From the NCBI GenBank assembly GCA_002414505.1, contig DHZF01000139.1, positions 1 to 43,978 of the forward strand: DNA of 43,978 bases. The letters run 5' to 3'. The notes beneath the pieces were generated by a model. That model searched no databases. It saw only the letters and a list, made by a program, of their open reading frames with translations, and was not told where the DNA came from. Positions 27,091 to 35,456 of this stretch are shown here, one piece after another (within the stretch, counting starts at the first letter, position 1; the number at the start of each line of letters is the position of its first letter). The position numbers and the translations under genes were made by a program. Source of the stretch: Hyphomonas sp. UBA5111 (GTDB lineage: Bacteria > Pseudomonadota > Alphaproteobacteria > Caulobacterales > Hyphomonadaceae).

Positions 27091-28466
27091 AGTATATTTC
27101 CACTCGGGGGCAGTCAGAGCCCGTAGATTTTCTGGGCGCTTGCCTCGCCGGCCTTGCGCCAGATGGCGGCCTCTATGTTCCCGAAACCTATCCGTCGATT
27201 GAGCCCGCAAAGCCGGGTGAACCCTATGCGCAAGTCGCGGCGCGTGTGATTTCCACGTTTGCAGGCGATACGCTGACACATGAGGAAGTGCTGGGCCTGT
27301 GTGAGCGGGCTTATGCGACCTTTGCTCATCATTCTGTCACACCGCTGACCCAGTCCGGCCCGGCATGCTGGTTGCTGGAGCTTCATCATGGGCCGACGCT
27401 GGCCTTCAAGGATGTGGCGATGCAGCTGATTGGCCAGCTCTACGATCATGTGCTGGGCAAGACCGGGCGCCGCATGACGATCATGTGCGCGACGTCTGGT
27501 GATACCGGCGGCGCGGCGGCTGCGGCTTTTGCGGGGGCGAAGCATGCCGACCTCGTGATCCTGCACCCATTCGAACGTGTCTCACCCATCCAGCGCCTGT
27601 TCATGACCACGACCGGCGCGGACAATGTCTTGAACCTCGCGCTTGAGACCGATTTCGACGAATGCCAGACCATCGTGAAATCCCTGTTCGCGGATCGCGA
27701 TTTCGCCGACCGGGTCAGCCTGTCTGGTGTGAATTCCATCAACTGGGCGCGGATCGCGGCGCAGATGGTCTATTATGCGACGTCACAGGCCGCGCTTGCC
27801 GGGCAGCAAATCCGCTTCATCGTGCCGAGCGGAAATATGGGGGACGCGCTGGCGGGATATGTTGCAGCCCGTTGCGGCCTGTTGCCGGGCGGCCTGGATA
27901 TCGTCTGCGCGGTGAACGAAAACGATTCCCTTCTGCACCTGTTCAATTCGGGTGTGATGTCAAAGCGCCAGACCGTGGCCACGCCCAGTCCGGCCATGGA
28001 CATTTCGATCCCGTCCAATTTCGAACGCATCCTGTTCGAACTGTCTGATCGTGACAGTGACGCGGTGCGCGGTGTCTATGACCGATTCAAGCAGGCCGGA
28101 GAGGCAGACCTGCCGGAGACGGCGAAGGGCCGCATGGGCTGTTCCGGGATTCGTGTGCAGAGCGTCAGCAATGCGGACACCATGGAAGAGATGCGCCAGT
28201 TCGAGGCCGAGACCGGCTGGTTGATCTGCCCGCACACGGCGGTTGGCACGCGGGTAGCTCGCCTATCGCCTGCGCCGGATGTGGCGACCGTCGTTCTGGC
28301 CACCGCGTCGCCCGCCAAGTTCCCGGAGACCGTTCTCGAAGCGACCGGCCGTGAGGCACGGCTGCCGGACTTTGCCACCGGCGTGATGACGAATGCGGAA
28401 GTGTTCGAACGTGCCGAGCCCACCCTCGGCGCGGTCCGGGCGCGTGTTGAGCAACTGGCCGAATAG
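27087..28466 (+). CDS. thrC: Threonine synthase
   Basis: 459-residue PLP enzyme converting O-phosphohomoserine to threonine. Seen: KYISTRG at the N-terminus, LELHHGPTLAFKDVAMQ with the PLP-binding Lys108, ATSGDTGGAAAAAF (phosphate-binding loop) and VPSGNMGD, typical of the longer class of bacterial and fungal threonine synthases. The ATG at 27087 overlaps the surf1 stop and has AGGGACGGGGA upstream. Location directly after the cox assembly genes is conserved in many alphaproteobacteria, though the M16 peptidase gene often found next to thrC is absent here. Confidence 0.96.
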   Translation: MKYISTRGQSEPVDFLGACLAGLAPDGGLYVPETYPSIEPAKPGEPYAQVAARVISTFAGDTLTHEEVLGLCERAYATFAHHSVTPLTQSGPACWLLELHHGPTLAFKDVAMQLIGQLYDHVLGKTGRRMTIMCATSGDTGGAAAAAFAGAKHADLVILHPFERVSPIQRLFMTTTGADNVLNLALETDFDECQTIVKSLFADRDFADRVSLSGVNSINWARIAAQMVYYATSQAALAGQQIRFIVPSGNMGDALAGYVAARCGLLPGGLDIVCAVNENDSLLHLFNSGVMSKRQTVATPSPAMDISIPSNFERILFELSDRDSDAVRGVYDRFKQAGEADLPETAKGRMGCSGIRVQSVSNADTMEEMRQFEAETGWLICPHTAVGTRVARLSPAPDVATVVLATASPAKFPETVLEATGREARLPDFATGVMTNAEVFERAEPTLGAVRARVEQLAE

Positions 28467-28469
28467 GTC

Positions 28470-29033
28470 ATGCCGGTTCACCGCAAGGATACGGCGATCG
28501 TCACCCAGCGCCTGGTCATCGAGCCGGCGCGGAAGAAGGACTTCGAGGATTGGTCCGCCCTGCGCAAGCGCAGCCGCAAGCATCTTCAGCCCTGGGAGCC
28601 CACCTGGCCACGGGATGCAAACTCCCGCGCGGATTGGACGCGAAGGCTGCAGGCCTGGAAGGCCGGCTGGAAATCCGGCCGGGCCTATGTCTTCCTTATT
28701 CGCCGGGTGAAGGATGGAAAACTTGTGGGCGGCGTGTCGCTCACCAATGTGCGCTCATGGCCTGCCAACAGTGCAAGTCTGGGTTACTGGCTGGGCCACG
28801 ACCAGCAAGGCCACGGCTTCATGCAAGAGGGCGTCGGGGCGGTTTGCGACTGGGCGTTTCGAGAATTACAGCTCCATCGCATCGAAGCTGGCATACTGGC
28901 ATCAAACCTGCGTTCCCGCAAAGTCTTGGAAACAAACGGCTTTCGGGAAGAGGGACATGCTGAAAAATATCTTGAGATCGCGGGCGTCCGCCGCGACCAT
29001 GTCCTTTTCGCCCTCGTCAGGTCTGATACTTGA
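28470..29033 (+). CDS. GNAT-family N-acetyltransferase (RimJ/RimL type)
   Basis: 187-residue acetyl-CoA-dependent acetyltransferase resembling RimJ/RimL enzymes that acetylate protein N-termini. Seen: TQRLVIEPARKKDFEDW at the start, YWLGHDQQGHGFMQEGV (acetyl-CoA binding motif A, degenerate Q-x-x-G-x-G/A), and LHRIEAGILASNLRSRKVLETNGFREEG, the classic C-terminal GNAT block. It begins 3 bases after the thrC stop, so it is in the same operon. The acetylated target is unknown. Confidence 0.92.
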   Translation: MPVHRKDTAIVTQRLVIEPARKKDFEDWSALRKRSRKHLQPWEPTWPRDANSRADWTRRLQAWKAGWKSGRAYVFLIRRVKDGKLVGGVSLTNVRSWPANSASLGYWLGHDQQGHGFMQEGVGAVCDWAFRELQLHRIEAGILASNLRSRKVLETNGFREEGHAEKYLEIAGVRRDHVLFALVRSDT

Positions 29034-29049
29034 CGATAGGCTCCTCAAG

Positions 29050-30078
29050 ATGATGTCCGATCAGTCGACCCAGCCTCAAGGTAGTTGGCACTGGAATGCC
29101 GTCAGCCGGCATCTCCTGATCGAAGCTCCGAAGGGGGGCGATCTTTCCGATCTGGCGGGCCAGTGGTCAATTGATGCCATTGAGCAGATGTTCGAAGGGT
29201 TGAGCCGGGGTCGATTGGCTCAGGCGTTCAGTACATCCGAAGGGCCGGTCCGGTGCGATCTGAGACTGTCGAGTGGCGCCGATATACATCTTGTCGGCGC
29301 GTTCGTCGGCGAGGAAGACGCGCACGGCATGTTGTTGGCAGGAAACGAATTTGCCGACATTGATCCGTCAGACCTGCAGCCGGGTCCGGATCTCTATCCG
29401 GTGTTCCAGCCGATCATTTCTCTCGGCAGCGGGCGTATCGCCGGCTTCGAGGCCCTTGCGCGCTGGGATGACGGCGAACTGCGCAATCCGCCCAGCCGCT
29501 ATGAGGATGAGGCGCTTGCCTCCAACATGTTGATCCGCTCGGCTGAGACGCTGTCCAAGATGCGCGAATTGTCCGGCCGGTCTGATTTGTTCATGCATGT
29601 GAATTTGACGGCACGGGACCTGGCACGCAGCACGCTGCCCGCGCTCGTGGAAGCATTGATGCAAGGGTATGACCTGCCTGAGAAAGCCTTGCGGATCGAA
29701 CTGACCGAGCAGGCCGCTCTACGAGACGAGAGTCATGCCCTTGCAGCGGTCATGGCCCTCAAGGCCGTCGGCGCCGGACTGGTGCTTGATGATTTCGGCA
29801 CGGGCCATTCCTCGTTCGCGTGGCTTGCAGACTTTCCGGCCGACAGCCTGAAAGTGGATCACGGCCTGACCCGCCGTCTCGGGCAGCACCGGACCGACAC
29901 GATTCTGGGAACCCTGACCTTGCTGGCTGCGCGGCTCGACATGACCACGACAGCAGAAGGCGTGGAGCACAAGGATGACGCCACAAAACTGCGGAGTCTC
30001 GGCTTCGATTATGCGCAAGGCTTTGCGTTTGCCCGCCCGATGGAAGAAGCAGCCGCGCTGGCCTTCCTGACCGCCTGA
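29050..30078 (+). CDS. EAL-domain cyclic-di-GMP phosphodiesterase
   Basis: 342-residue protein predicted to hydrolyse c-di-GMP. The N-terminal 105 residues look like a degenerate PAS-type sensor domain (inference from pattern only). The EAL domain spans about 112-340 and keeps the metal and catalytic residues: EAL (Glu134), HVNLT (Asn185), IELTE (Glu217), DDFGTG (Asp247-Asp248), KVD (Lys268) and AEGVE (Glu303), so it is probably active. No GGDEF domain or membrane helix. The frame is open further upstream, but that part overlaps the GNAT gene and lacks coding character. It starts 16 bases after the GNAT stop and abuts the convergent YqgE gene with no gap. Confidence 0.92.
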   Translation: MMSDQSTQPQGSWHWNAVSRHLLIEAPKGGDLSDLAGQWSIDAIEQMFEGLSRGRLAQAFSTSEGPVRCDLRLSSGADIHLVGAFVGEEDAHGMLLAGNEFADIDPSDLQPGPDLYPVFQPIISLGSGRIAGFEALARWDDGELRNPPSRYEDEALASNMLIRSAETLSKMRELSGRSDLFMHVNLTARDLARSTLPALVEALMQGYDLPEKALRIELTEQAALRDESHALAAVMALKAVGAGLVLDDFGTGHSSFAWLADFPADSLKVDHGLTRRLGQHRTDTILGTLTLLAARLDMTTTAEGVEHKDDATKLRSLGFDYAQGFAFARPMEEAAALAFLTA

Positions 30079-30639
30079 TCAGGCCGTTCCGGGGCGAATC
30101 TGAAGCCGGCCGCTGTCGATGCCCAGATGGCCGAGTGCGGCTTCCCATTTTGCCTCATGGCTCTCTCCGAAGACGAGATCTGCATCAGGCTCGCCAATCA
30201 GCCAGGCATTTTCAGCCAATTCGTATTCCAGCTGCCCGGCGCCCCAGCCTGAATAACCGAGGGCGAGAACCGACCGGCGTGGGGCGTGCGTTGATCCCAT
30301 GGAGTGCAGCATGTCGCGCGTTGCGGTCATGCAGAATGTGCCGTCGATTTCCAAGGTGGCGCCTTCGCTTACCACATCATCTGTGTGAAGAACGAATCCG
30401 CGGTCGCTGCTGACCGGGCCGCCATCCAGTACGAGGTCTTCCGGGACGTCGATCTCAACCGGCACGTCGAGCTGGTACAGCAATTGGGGCAGGGTGAGGC
30501 CGTCCATCGGCTTGTTGAGAACGATGCCCATCGCGAATTCCGGAGAGTGGGCACACACGAGGATGATGGAACGCGCAAAACGCGGGTCACCAATGCCGGG
30601 AAGGGCGATAAGAAGTTTCCCTGTCAGGTCGGCGTCCAT
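30079..30639 (-). CDS. YqgE/AlgH family protein (UPF0301)
   Basis: 186-residue member of the UPF0301/DUF179 (AlgH/YqgE) family, widely conserved with no settled biochemical function. Seen: GKLLIALPGIGDPRFARSI, AMGIVLNKPMDGL, LDGGPVSSDRGFVLH and LGYSGWGAGQLEYELAENAWL, all characteristic. Its stop codon directly abuts that of the EAL gene (TGA|TCA). It is divergent from the peroxiredoxin gene across 119 bp. Confidence 0.93.
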   Translation of the reverse strand: MDADLTGKLLIALPGIGDPRFARSIILVCAHSPEFAMGIVLNKPMDGLTLPQLLYQLDVPVEIDVPEDLVLDGGPVSSDRGFVLHTDDVVSEGATLEIDGTFCMTATRDMLHSMGSTHAPRRSVLALGYSGWGAGQLEYELAENAWLIGEPDADLVFGESHEAKWEAALGHLGIDSGRLQIRPGTA

Positions 30640-30758
30640 CCGAATACCCTTTCGCCGCTGATGCTGGGCGAATTGTTGATCTTTGGCAAGGGAGGGTGCG
30701 CTTGTGGTCAGCGCCTTGCCGTCCTATCTGGGCAGTACAGCATCAAGGAGACCAGCTG

Positions 30759-31241
30759 ATGAGCATCAAAGTCGGAGACAAGCTTCCGGACGCCACTTTC
30801 ATGGAAATGACGGCAGACGGCCCGCAGCCACGCACAACCGAGCAGGTTTTCGGCGGCAAGACCATCGCGCTGTTTGCCGTGCCGGGCGCCTATACGCCGA
30901 CCTGTTCCGCGCGCCATCTGCCAGGATTCGTCGACAAGTCCGGAGATCTGAAATCCAAGGGCGTGGACGAAATCGTCTGCACGTCGGTGAACGATGTCTT
31001 CGTCATGGGCGCCTGGGCCAAGGATGCCGGTGCGGACGAGACCGTACGCATGCTGGCTGACGGCAATGGGGCATTTGCAAAAGCTCTCGGCTTGGAAATG
31101 GATGCCAGCGGTTTCGGCATGGGCCAGCGTTCGCAGCGTTATTCCATGATCGTCAAGGATGGTGCGGTTGCCGAGCTCAACGTCGAAGATGGCGGCGAGT
31201 TCAAGGTTTCCAGCGCCGACTACATGCTGAACCAGCTTTAG
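30759..31241 (+). CDS. Prx5-type peroxiredoxin
   Basis: 160-residue peroxiredoxin of the Prx5/AhpE-like atypical group, reducing peroxides with glutathione or thioredoxin/glutaredoxin as electron donor. Seen: the peroxidatic Cys49 in PGAYTPTCSARHLPG and the family block VNDVFVMGAWAKDAG; a second Cys (74) is in EIVCTSVND. ATG 30759 has AAGGAG ending 8 bases upstream, which rules out the longer in-frame reading from 30696. It stands alone and ends in a terminator. Confidence 0.95.
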   Translation: MSIKVGDKLPDATFMEMTADGPQPRTTEQVFGGKTIALFAVPGAYTPTCSARHLPGFVDKSGDLKSKGVDEIVCTSVNDVFVMGAWAKDAGADETVRMLADGNGAFAKALGLEMDASGFGMGQRSQRYSMIVKDGAVAELNVEDGGEFKVSSADYMLNQL

Positions 31242-31280
31242 GGCTCGCTGCGTAGTAACTGTTAAACAAATCAAGTGATT

Positions 31281-31315
31281 ATCGGCGTGTTCGGGGTTCG
31301 GGCACGCCGATTTTT
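31281..31315 (+). terminator. Intrinsic terminator after the Prx5 gene
   Basis: Stem ATCGGCGTG (31281-31289) with CACGCCGAT (31303-31311), 13-base loop, TTTTT to 31315 and more T-rich sequence beyond. Confidence 0.88.
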
Positions 31316-31384
31316 GTTTGTTTTTTATTGAATATCGGCAAACTCTCCCCCAAATTAATGTGGGTTACAAAGGAGAGGGATTCC

Positions 31385-32350
31385 ATGGACCTTTTAATGT
31401 CGGTGCCGGTGCTGATTGCCATCGTCGGTCTCATTCTGATCGTGTCCACGGTCAAACAAGTGCCTCAGGGGTACAATTGGACAGTCGAGAATTTCGGTCG
31501 CTACACCAAGACCCTGACGCCCGGCCTGCATTTCATCATGCCGATCTGGCAAAAGGTCGGTCGCAAGATGAACATGATGGAAACCGTGCTGGACGTGCCA
31601 CAGCAGGAAGTCATCACCAAGGACAATGCGATGGTGTCATGCGATGCCATCGTGTTCATTCAGGTGATCGATGCGGTGTCGGCAGCCTATGAAGTCAACA
31701 ACCTCCACAACGCCATTCAAAATCTGGCCCTGACCAATATCCGTACCGTGGTCGGCTCGATGGATCTCGACGAAGTCCTGTCCAACCGCGATGATATCAA
31801 TGCGCGCCTGCTACACGTCATCGATTCGGCGACAAATCCGTGGGGCGTTAAAGTCACGCGGATAGAAATTGCCGATCTGAGCCCGCCTGCAGATATTACC
31901 GAAGCCATGAACCGCCAAATGAAGGCTGAGCGCCTGAAACGGGCGGAAATCCTGACCGCCGAGGGCGACAAGCAGTCGGCTATCCTCAAGGCCGAGGGCC
32001 AGAAGCAGGCCAAGATCCTGGAAGCGGAAGGTCGACGCGAAGCCGCCTTCCGGGACGCTGAAGCCCGTGAGCGCGAGGCCGAGGCTGAAGCGAAGGCGAC
32101 CGCGATGGTCAGTGAAGCGATTGCCAAGGGCGACGTTAATGCGATCAACTACTTCCTTGGCCAAGCCTATGTCCAGGCGTTCGAGAAGCTGGCGACTAGC
32201 CCGCAGCAACGGACAGTCATCATCCCCGCTGAGTTCTCCAGTATCTTGGGGGCCATTGAAGGTATCAAGGGCCTGACCGGCGCGGCGAAAGAGGCGCAAT
32301 TGAACCCGCAGCAAGGCGGCGCCGTACCGCCGACACGCACCGAGTATTAA
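31385..32350 (+). CDS. SPFH/stomatin-like membrane protein (QmcA type)
   Basis: 321-residue inner-membrane-anchored SPFH (band 7) protein, thought to organise membrane microdomains and to modulate membrane proteases. Seen: N-terminal hairpin or helix (about 5-23), the band-7 domain with VPQGYNWTVENFGRY and NPWGVKVTRIEI, a charged Ala/Glu-rich coiled coil (about 170-250), and a C-terminal oligomerisation region. ATG 31385 has the strong site AAAGGAGAGGG; ATG 31328 upstream would lie within the T-rich terminator flank. The NfeD gene follows 70 bases later, a near-universal SPFH partner. Confidence 0.94.
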   Translation: MDLLMSVPVLIAIVGLILIVSTVKQVPQGYNWTVENFGRYTKTLTPGLHFIMPIWQKVGRKMNMMETVLDVPQQEVITKDNAMVSCDAIVFIQVIDAVSAAYEVNNLHNAIQNLALTNIRTVVGSMDLDEVLSNRDDINARLLHVIDSATNPWGVKVTRIEIADLSPPADITEAMNRQMKAERLKRAEILTAEGDKQSAILKAEGQKQAKILEAEGRREAAFRDAEAREREAEAEAKATAMVSEAIAKGDVNAINYFLGQAYVQAFEKLATSPQQRTVIIPAEFSSILGAIEGIKGLTGAAKEAQLNPQQGGAVPPTRTEY

Positions 32351-32420
32351 TTCCTTCCTGTACCCGTCCGTGTGCCCGGGAACCGGCATCGCGTTCAACG
32401 TCATTTGGGAGACCTGAACC

Positions 32421-32891
32421 ATGGAACAGATTTTTACCGAACTGACTGTCTGGCATTGGCTGGCGCTCGGGCTGGTCCTGTTCGGCATCGAGATGCTGAC
32501 CGGGACATTCGACCTGATGATGCTGGCGGTCGCCGCGTGGCTCACTGCAGCCTTCGCTTACCTGGGACCAGAATCCTACACCACATGGCAAGGGCAACTC
32601 ATCGTGTTCGGGATTGCGGCATTCGCCCTGGTCCTGGCAGGACGGACGTTCTTTTCCGGTCTGCGCGGGCGGGACGAAGAACACCCAACCCTCAACAAGC
32701 GCATGGTCAGCCTGGTCGGCCAGCGTGGCATGGCCATGGGTGATTTCATTTCAGGTGCTGGTCAGGTCCGAATTGGCGACACGGTCTGGCGGGCTGAGGT
32801 GGTCGAGGGCGAAATCGTGCGCACCGGTGACACGGTCATCGTTGAAGGCGCGAAGATGACGACGGCCATTGTGAGGCGTGCTGTCTCTTGA
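32421..32891 (+). CDS. NfeD-family membrane protein
   Basis: 156-residue partner of SPFH proteins. Seen: two or three membrane helices in the first 75 residues and a C-terminal OB-fold-type beta domain (residues 95-156) with LVGQRGMAMGDF, GQVRIGDTVWRAEV and the GDTVIVEGAKMTTAIV ending that is typical of NfeD. No protease domain, so this is the short form. GGGAGACC lies just before ATG 32421. Confidence 0.92.
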   Translation: MEQIFTELTVWHWLALGLVLFGIEMLTGTFDLMMLAVAAWLTAAFAYLGPESYTTWQGQLIVFGIAAFALVLAGRTFFSGLRGRDEEHPTLNKRMVSLVGQRGMAMGDFISGAGQVRIGDTVWRAEVVEGEIVRTGDTVIVEGAKMTTAIVRRAVS

Positions 32892-32917
32892 GCGGCCGCC
32901 CCCCTGAAACGCCAAAG

Positions 32918-32950
32918 AAAAAGGCCGGCTCCTCAGGAGCCGGCCTTTTT
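32918..32950. terminator. Bidirectional intrinsic terminator between nfeD and bactofilin genes
   Basis: Perfect 15-bp stem AAAAAGGCCGGCTCC (32918-32932) with GGAGCCGGCCTTTTT (32936-32950) and a 3-base loop. T-runs on both strands serve both converging transcripts. Confidence 0.92.
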
Positions 32951-32973
32951 GATTCAGATGGCGCCCTGATTGA

Positions 32974-33495
32974 TCAGGAAGCGGAGGTCGAGATACCGTA
33001 GGCGGACGGACCCGAGGAGGCGACAGGCTTCGACTCATTGGCTGCGGAAGCCGCTTTGGGAGCTGTGTCCTTCAGTGGATCGTCTGCATGCTTGACCTGG
33101 CCCTCGAAGACGGCGTTCGACTGGATCTGCAGCGACGAGTGAACGATATCGCCTTTGACGTGCGCGCCGGTTTCGAGTTCAACCTTGCGAGCGCGGATCG
33201 AGCCCTTGATGCGGCCTTTGACGCGAACGACTTCGGCCTTCACTTCGCCCGTGATGTGGCCGCTGGCGCCGATCGTGATGTCCGTTGCGGCGACGTCGCC
33301 GTCAACAGTGCCATCAATCTGCAGCGCGCCCTCGGACGTCACGGAGCCGTTGATCTTCATGTCTGCGCAGATGATGGAGGCTGCGCGAGCGGCAGGCTTG
33401 GAAGACGCGCCGCGGATGGCGTCCTGCGCCGTTGCCGTTTTCACGGGTTCTGCTGGGGTAGGGGTGTCACTGGATTTGCTATTCTTCGTGAACAT
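32974..33495 (-). CDS. bacA: Bactofilin (polymer-forming cytoskeletal protein)
   Basis: 173-residue bactofilin, a self-assembling beta-helix cytoskeletal protein that positions cell-wall enzymes. Seen: a disordered Pro/Thr/Ala N-terminus, then the repeating hydrophobic pattern from about residue 40 to 135 (INGSVTSEGALQIDGTVDGD, ITGEVKAEVVRVKGRIKGSI), then a disordered Ala/Ser tail. The start ATG lies inside the end of the M23 gene, a 17-base overlap, so the two are translationally linked. The same pair is known in Hyphomonas neptunium as BacA and LmdC, where they shape the stalk and bud; that function here is inference. Gene name by analogy. Confidence 0.9.
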   Translation of the reverse strand: MFTKNSKSSDTPTPAEPVKTATAQDAIRGASSKPAARAASIICADMKINGSVTSEGALQIDGTVDGDVAATDITIGASGHITGEVKAEVVRVKGRIKGSIRARKVELETGAHVKGDIVHSSLQIQSNAVFEGQVKHADDPLKDTAPKAASAANESKPVASSGPSAYGISTSAS

Positions 33496-34702
33496 GACGG
33501 CCTGCTTTCAAAAACTTTACTGGATCATATGCTTTACCGTTGAAAAACACCTCAAAGTGAAGGTGATATCCGGTACTTCTTCCGGTCGTGCCCATCTTCC
33601 CCACGAGATCGCCAACGTTTACCGTATCGCCCTTTGATACAGTAATAGAGCGCAGGTGACCATAGCGCGACTTGAAGCCGTACCCATGATCCACTTCGAC
33701 AACTCGTCCATACCCTGACCGTGCGCCTGCGAAACTGACAGTGCCCGGACCAGACGCCACGATCGGCGCCCCTCCGTAAGCGGCAACGTCAATGCCATTG
33801 TGCCAACGCGGTCTCTTGATGAAAGGATCTACCCGGATGCCATAGGGGCTGGTGTACCGGAAGGGCACGCCGACCGGGGCACCAAGGGGCAGGCTTTCAA
33901 CAATCTGTTCGTAATATTGCATCTCGGCGACGCGAGCCTGAGTCTCGGTCAGCCGGTTATAGAAGCTGGCATCCTGGGCTGAGAGCGTCTCGCCGCCGGC
34001 CGTCAGATTGGCCATGGAAACAAGCGGCCCGCCCATCTCGGCGCTTTCCATGATGCGATCACTGCCGATCGTGGTCAGCTGGATGACGCTACGCGCGCGT
34101 TCGGCGCGTTCGATGGCGAGATCTTCAGCCTCGTCCAGCATGCGTTCCTGATTATATTTCAAATTCCTGACGCTGACGCGATTGCCACTCGTGTCGAGGG
34201 TAGCCGTCATGCGGAAACTGTCCCGAGACTGACGGTCATCAGCTTCCTCGATCGAGGCCTGGACCAAGAGGTCGGCGCCATCACCCTTGAGGGCGGAAAC
34301 GTCAAGGTTTTCGTCGCCCTTCAGCTGCTCGAACAATTCCTCAAGCGCCTTCTGGCGGTCTTCCCATTCTGCGGTCTCGCGCTGGAACGCGTCTGTGCGT
34401 TCTTCGAGCAGGGAGCGCGACAACGCATCCTTGGCGCGCAGTTCCTGGACCCAGCGCTCATATTTGGCCAGTTCGCGATCATCGGAGCTGCCGGTCAGGG
34501 AACCTGTGGAGCCGCCGAGAGCAAATGTGCCGGTAAGAAAAATGGTCCATCCGGCAAGGGCGGTTGCGCCGAGTGCACAGATGGCCTGCTGCCATGGGGA
34601 AATGGATATGTAACGGACTGTGCCGCCGCTACGATGATATATTTGTCGCTCAGGAAATGCGCGATCGAACGTCGCTTTGAGGTTCGCACTCCATTTCGCC
34701 AT
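33479..34702 (-). CDS. Membrane-anchored M23 (LytM) peptidoglycan endopeptidase, LmdC-like
   Basis: 407-residue zinc endopeptidase predicted to cut peptidoglycan cross-links. Seen: a basic cytoplasmic N-terminus (residues 1-36), a membrane helix (37-62), a periplasmic coiled coil (about 75-130 and 185-265), and the LytM domain (about 275-400) with all zinc and catalytic residues: HNGID (His301, Asp305), RYGHL (His349) and HLHFEV (His380, His382). The intact active site argues for enzymatic activity, unlike the regulatory LytM proteins. The cytoplasmic tail could bind the bactofilin encoded by the overlapping next gene. The start at ATG 34702 follows a 188-bp upstream gap. Confidence 0.93.
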   Translation of the reverse strand: MAKWSANLKATFDRAFPERQIYHRSGGTVRYISISPWQQAICALGATALAGWTIFLTGTFALGGSTGSLTGSSDDRELAKYERWVQELRAKDALSRSLLEERTDAFQRETAEWEDRQKALEELFEQLKGDENLDVSALKGDGADLLVQASIEEADDRQSRDSFRMTATLDTSGNRVSVRNLKYNQERMLDEAEDLAIERAERARSVIQLTTIGSDRIMESAEMGGPLVSMANLTAGGETLSAQDASFYNRLTETQARVAEMQYYEQIVESLPLGAPVGVPFRYTSPYGIRVDPFIKRPRWHNGIDVAAYGGAPIVASGPGTVSFAGARSGYGRVVEVDHGYGFKSRYGHLRSITVSKGDTVNVGDLVGKMGTTGRSTGYHLHFEVFFNGKAYDPVKFLKAGRHVHEE

Positions 34703-34890
34703 TCACGCCACCCGTCGCTGGAATCACACCGCCTACTGCAACAACACCTACAGTAAGTTCCCAAACCCTAGAGATATAAATACCGGAATCACTAAGGGAC
34801 GGAACCCCTTGCGAGCATAATTCATGAAAATATTCGCGCATCAGGGTAAATTGCTCGTTAATATTCGTTTCTTACCCCTTAAACCTTGTC

Positions 34891-35370
34891 CTAATTCGCT
34901 TTTGTAGGGTCAGGAAGGTGGCCTAAAACGTCCTCTGCATGACCTTTCACCCGGACTTTTTTCCAAGATTTAATGATTGAAGCGTCGGGTCCGATCAGAA
35001 AGGTCTGGCGGGCGATGCCCATATAGGTCCTGCCATACATGTTTTTCTCGACCCAAGTGCCGTAGGATTCGGTGACCTCGCCCGTTTCATCGCTGCCGAG
35101 GATGACTTTCAGGTCATGTTTCGCGGCGAATTTCTCGTGTTTTGTAAGCGGATCCCGAGAGACTCCGACGATCTTTGCATTGCGCGCTGCGAATGCCTCA
35201 ATCATCTCCGAGAAATCCTTGGCCTCGTTCGTGCAGCCCGGCGTGTCATCCTTCGGATAGAAATAGAGAACAAGATAGCCACCCGCAAAGTCCTTCAACT
35301 GGATCGGTCCGGAAGTGGAAGGCATTGAGAAATCAGGAGCCTTTTCACCGTCTTGCAGTACTTTCGCCAT
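34891..35370 (-). CDS. bcp: BCP/PrxQ-type peroxiredoxin with a single cysteine
   Basis: 159-residue thiol peroxidase of the bacterioferritin-comigratory-protein group. Seen: GEKAPDFSMPS at the start, YFYPKDDTPGCTNEAKDF with the peroxidatic Cys46, and FLIGPDASI later. The usual resolving cysteine five residues on is a lysine (Lys51), and no other cysteine exists, so this is a 1-Cys form that would need an external thiol. It is divergent from the AsmA-like gene across 86 bp. Confidence 0.93.
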   Translation of the reverse strand: MAKVLQDGEKAPDFSMPSTSGPIQLKDFAGGYLVLYFYPKDDTPGCTNEAKDFSEMIEAFAARNAKIVGVSRDPLTKHEKFAAKHDLKVILGSDETGEVTESYGTWVEKNMYGRTYMGIARQTFLIGPDASIIKSWKKVRVKGHAEDVLGHLPDPTKAN

Positions 35371-35456
35371 GTATTCCTCCTATGGTGCCGTCAGCTTCGT
35401 GTGCATATATCGCCATGGAACGCAATTTTTAGACGTAGAATTCCGGAGTCCCCGAT

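Noticed and set aside
28714..29049. Upstream extension of the EAL protein overlapping the GNAT gene
   Set aside because: Runs out of frame through a well-conserved GNAT C-terminus; the first credible start for the EAL protein is ATG 29050.
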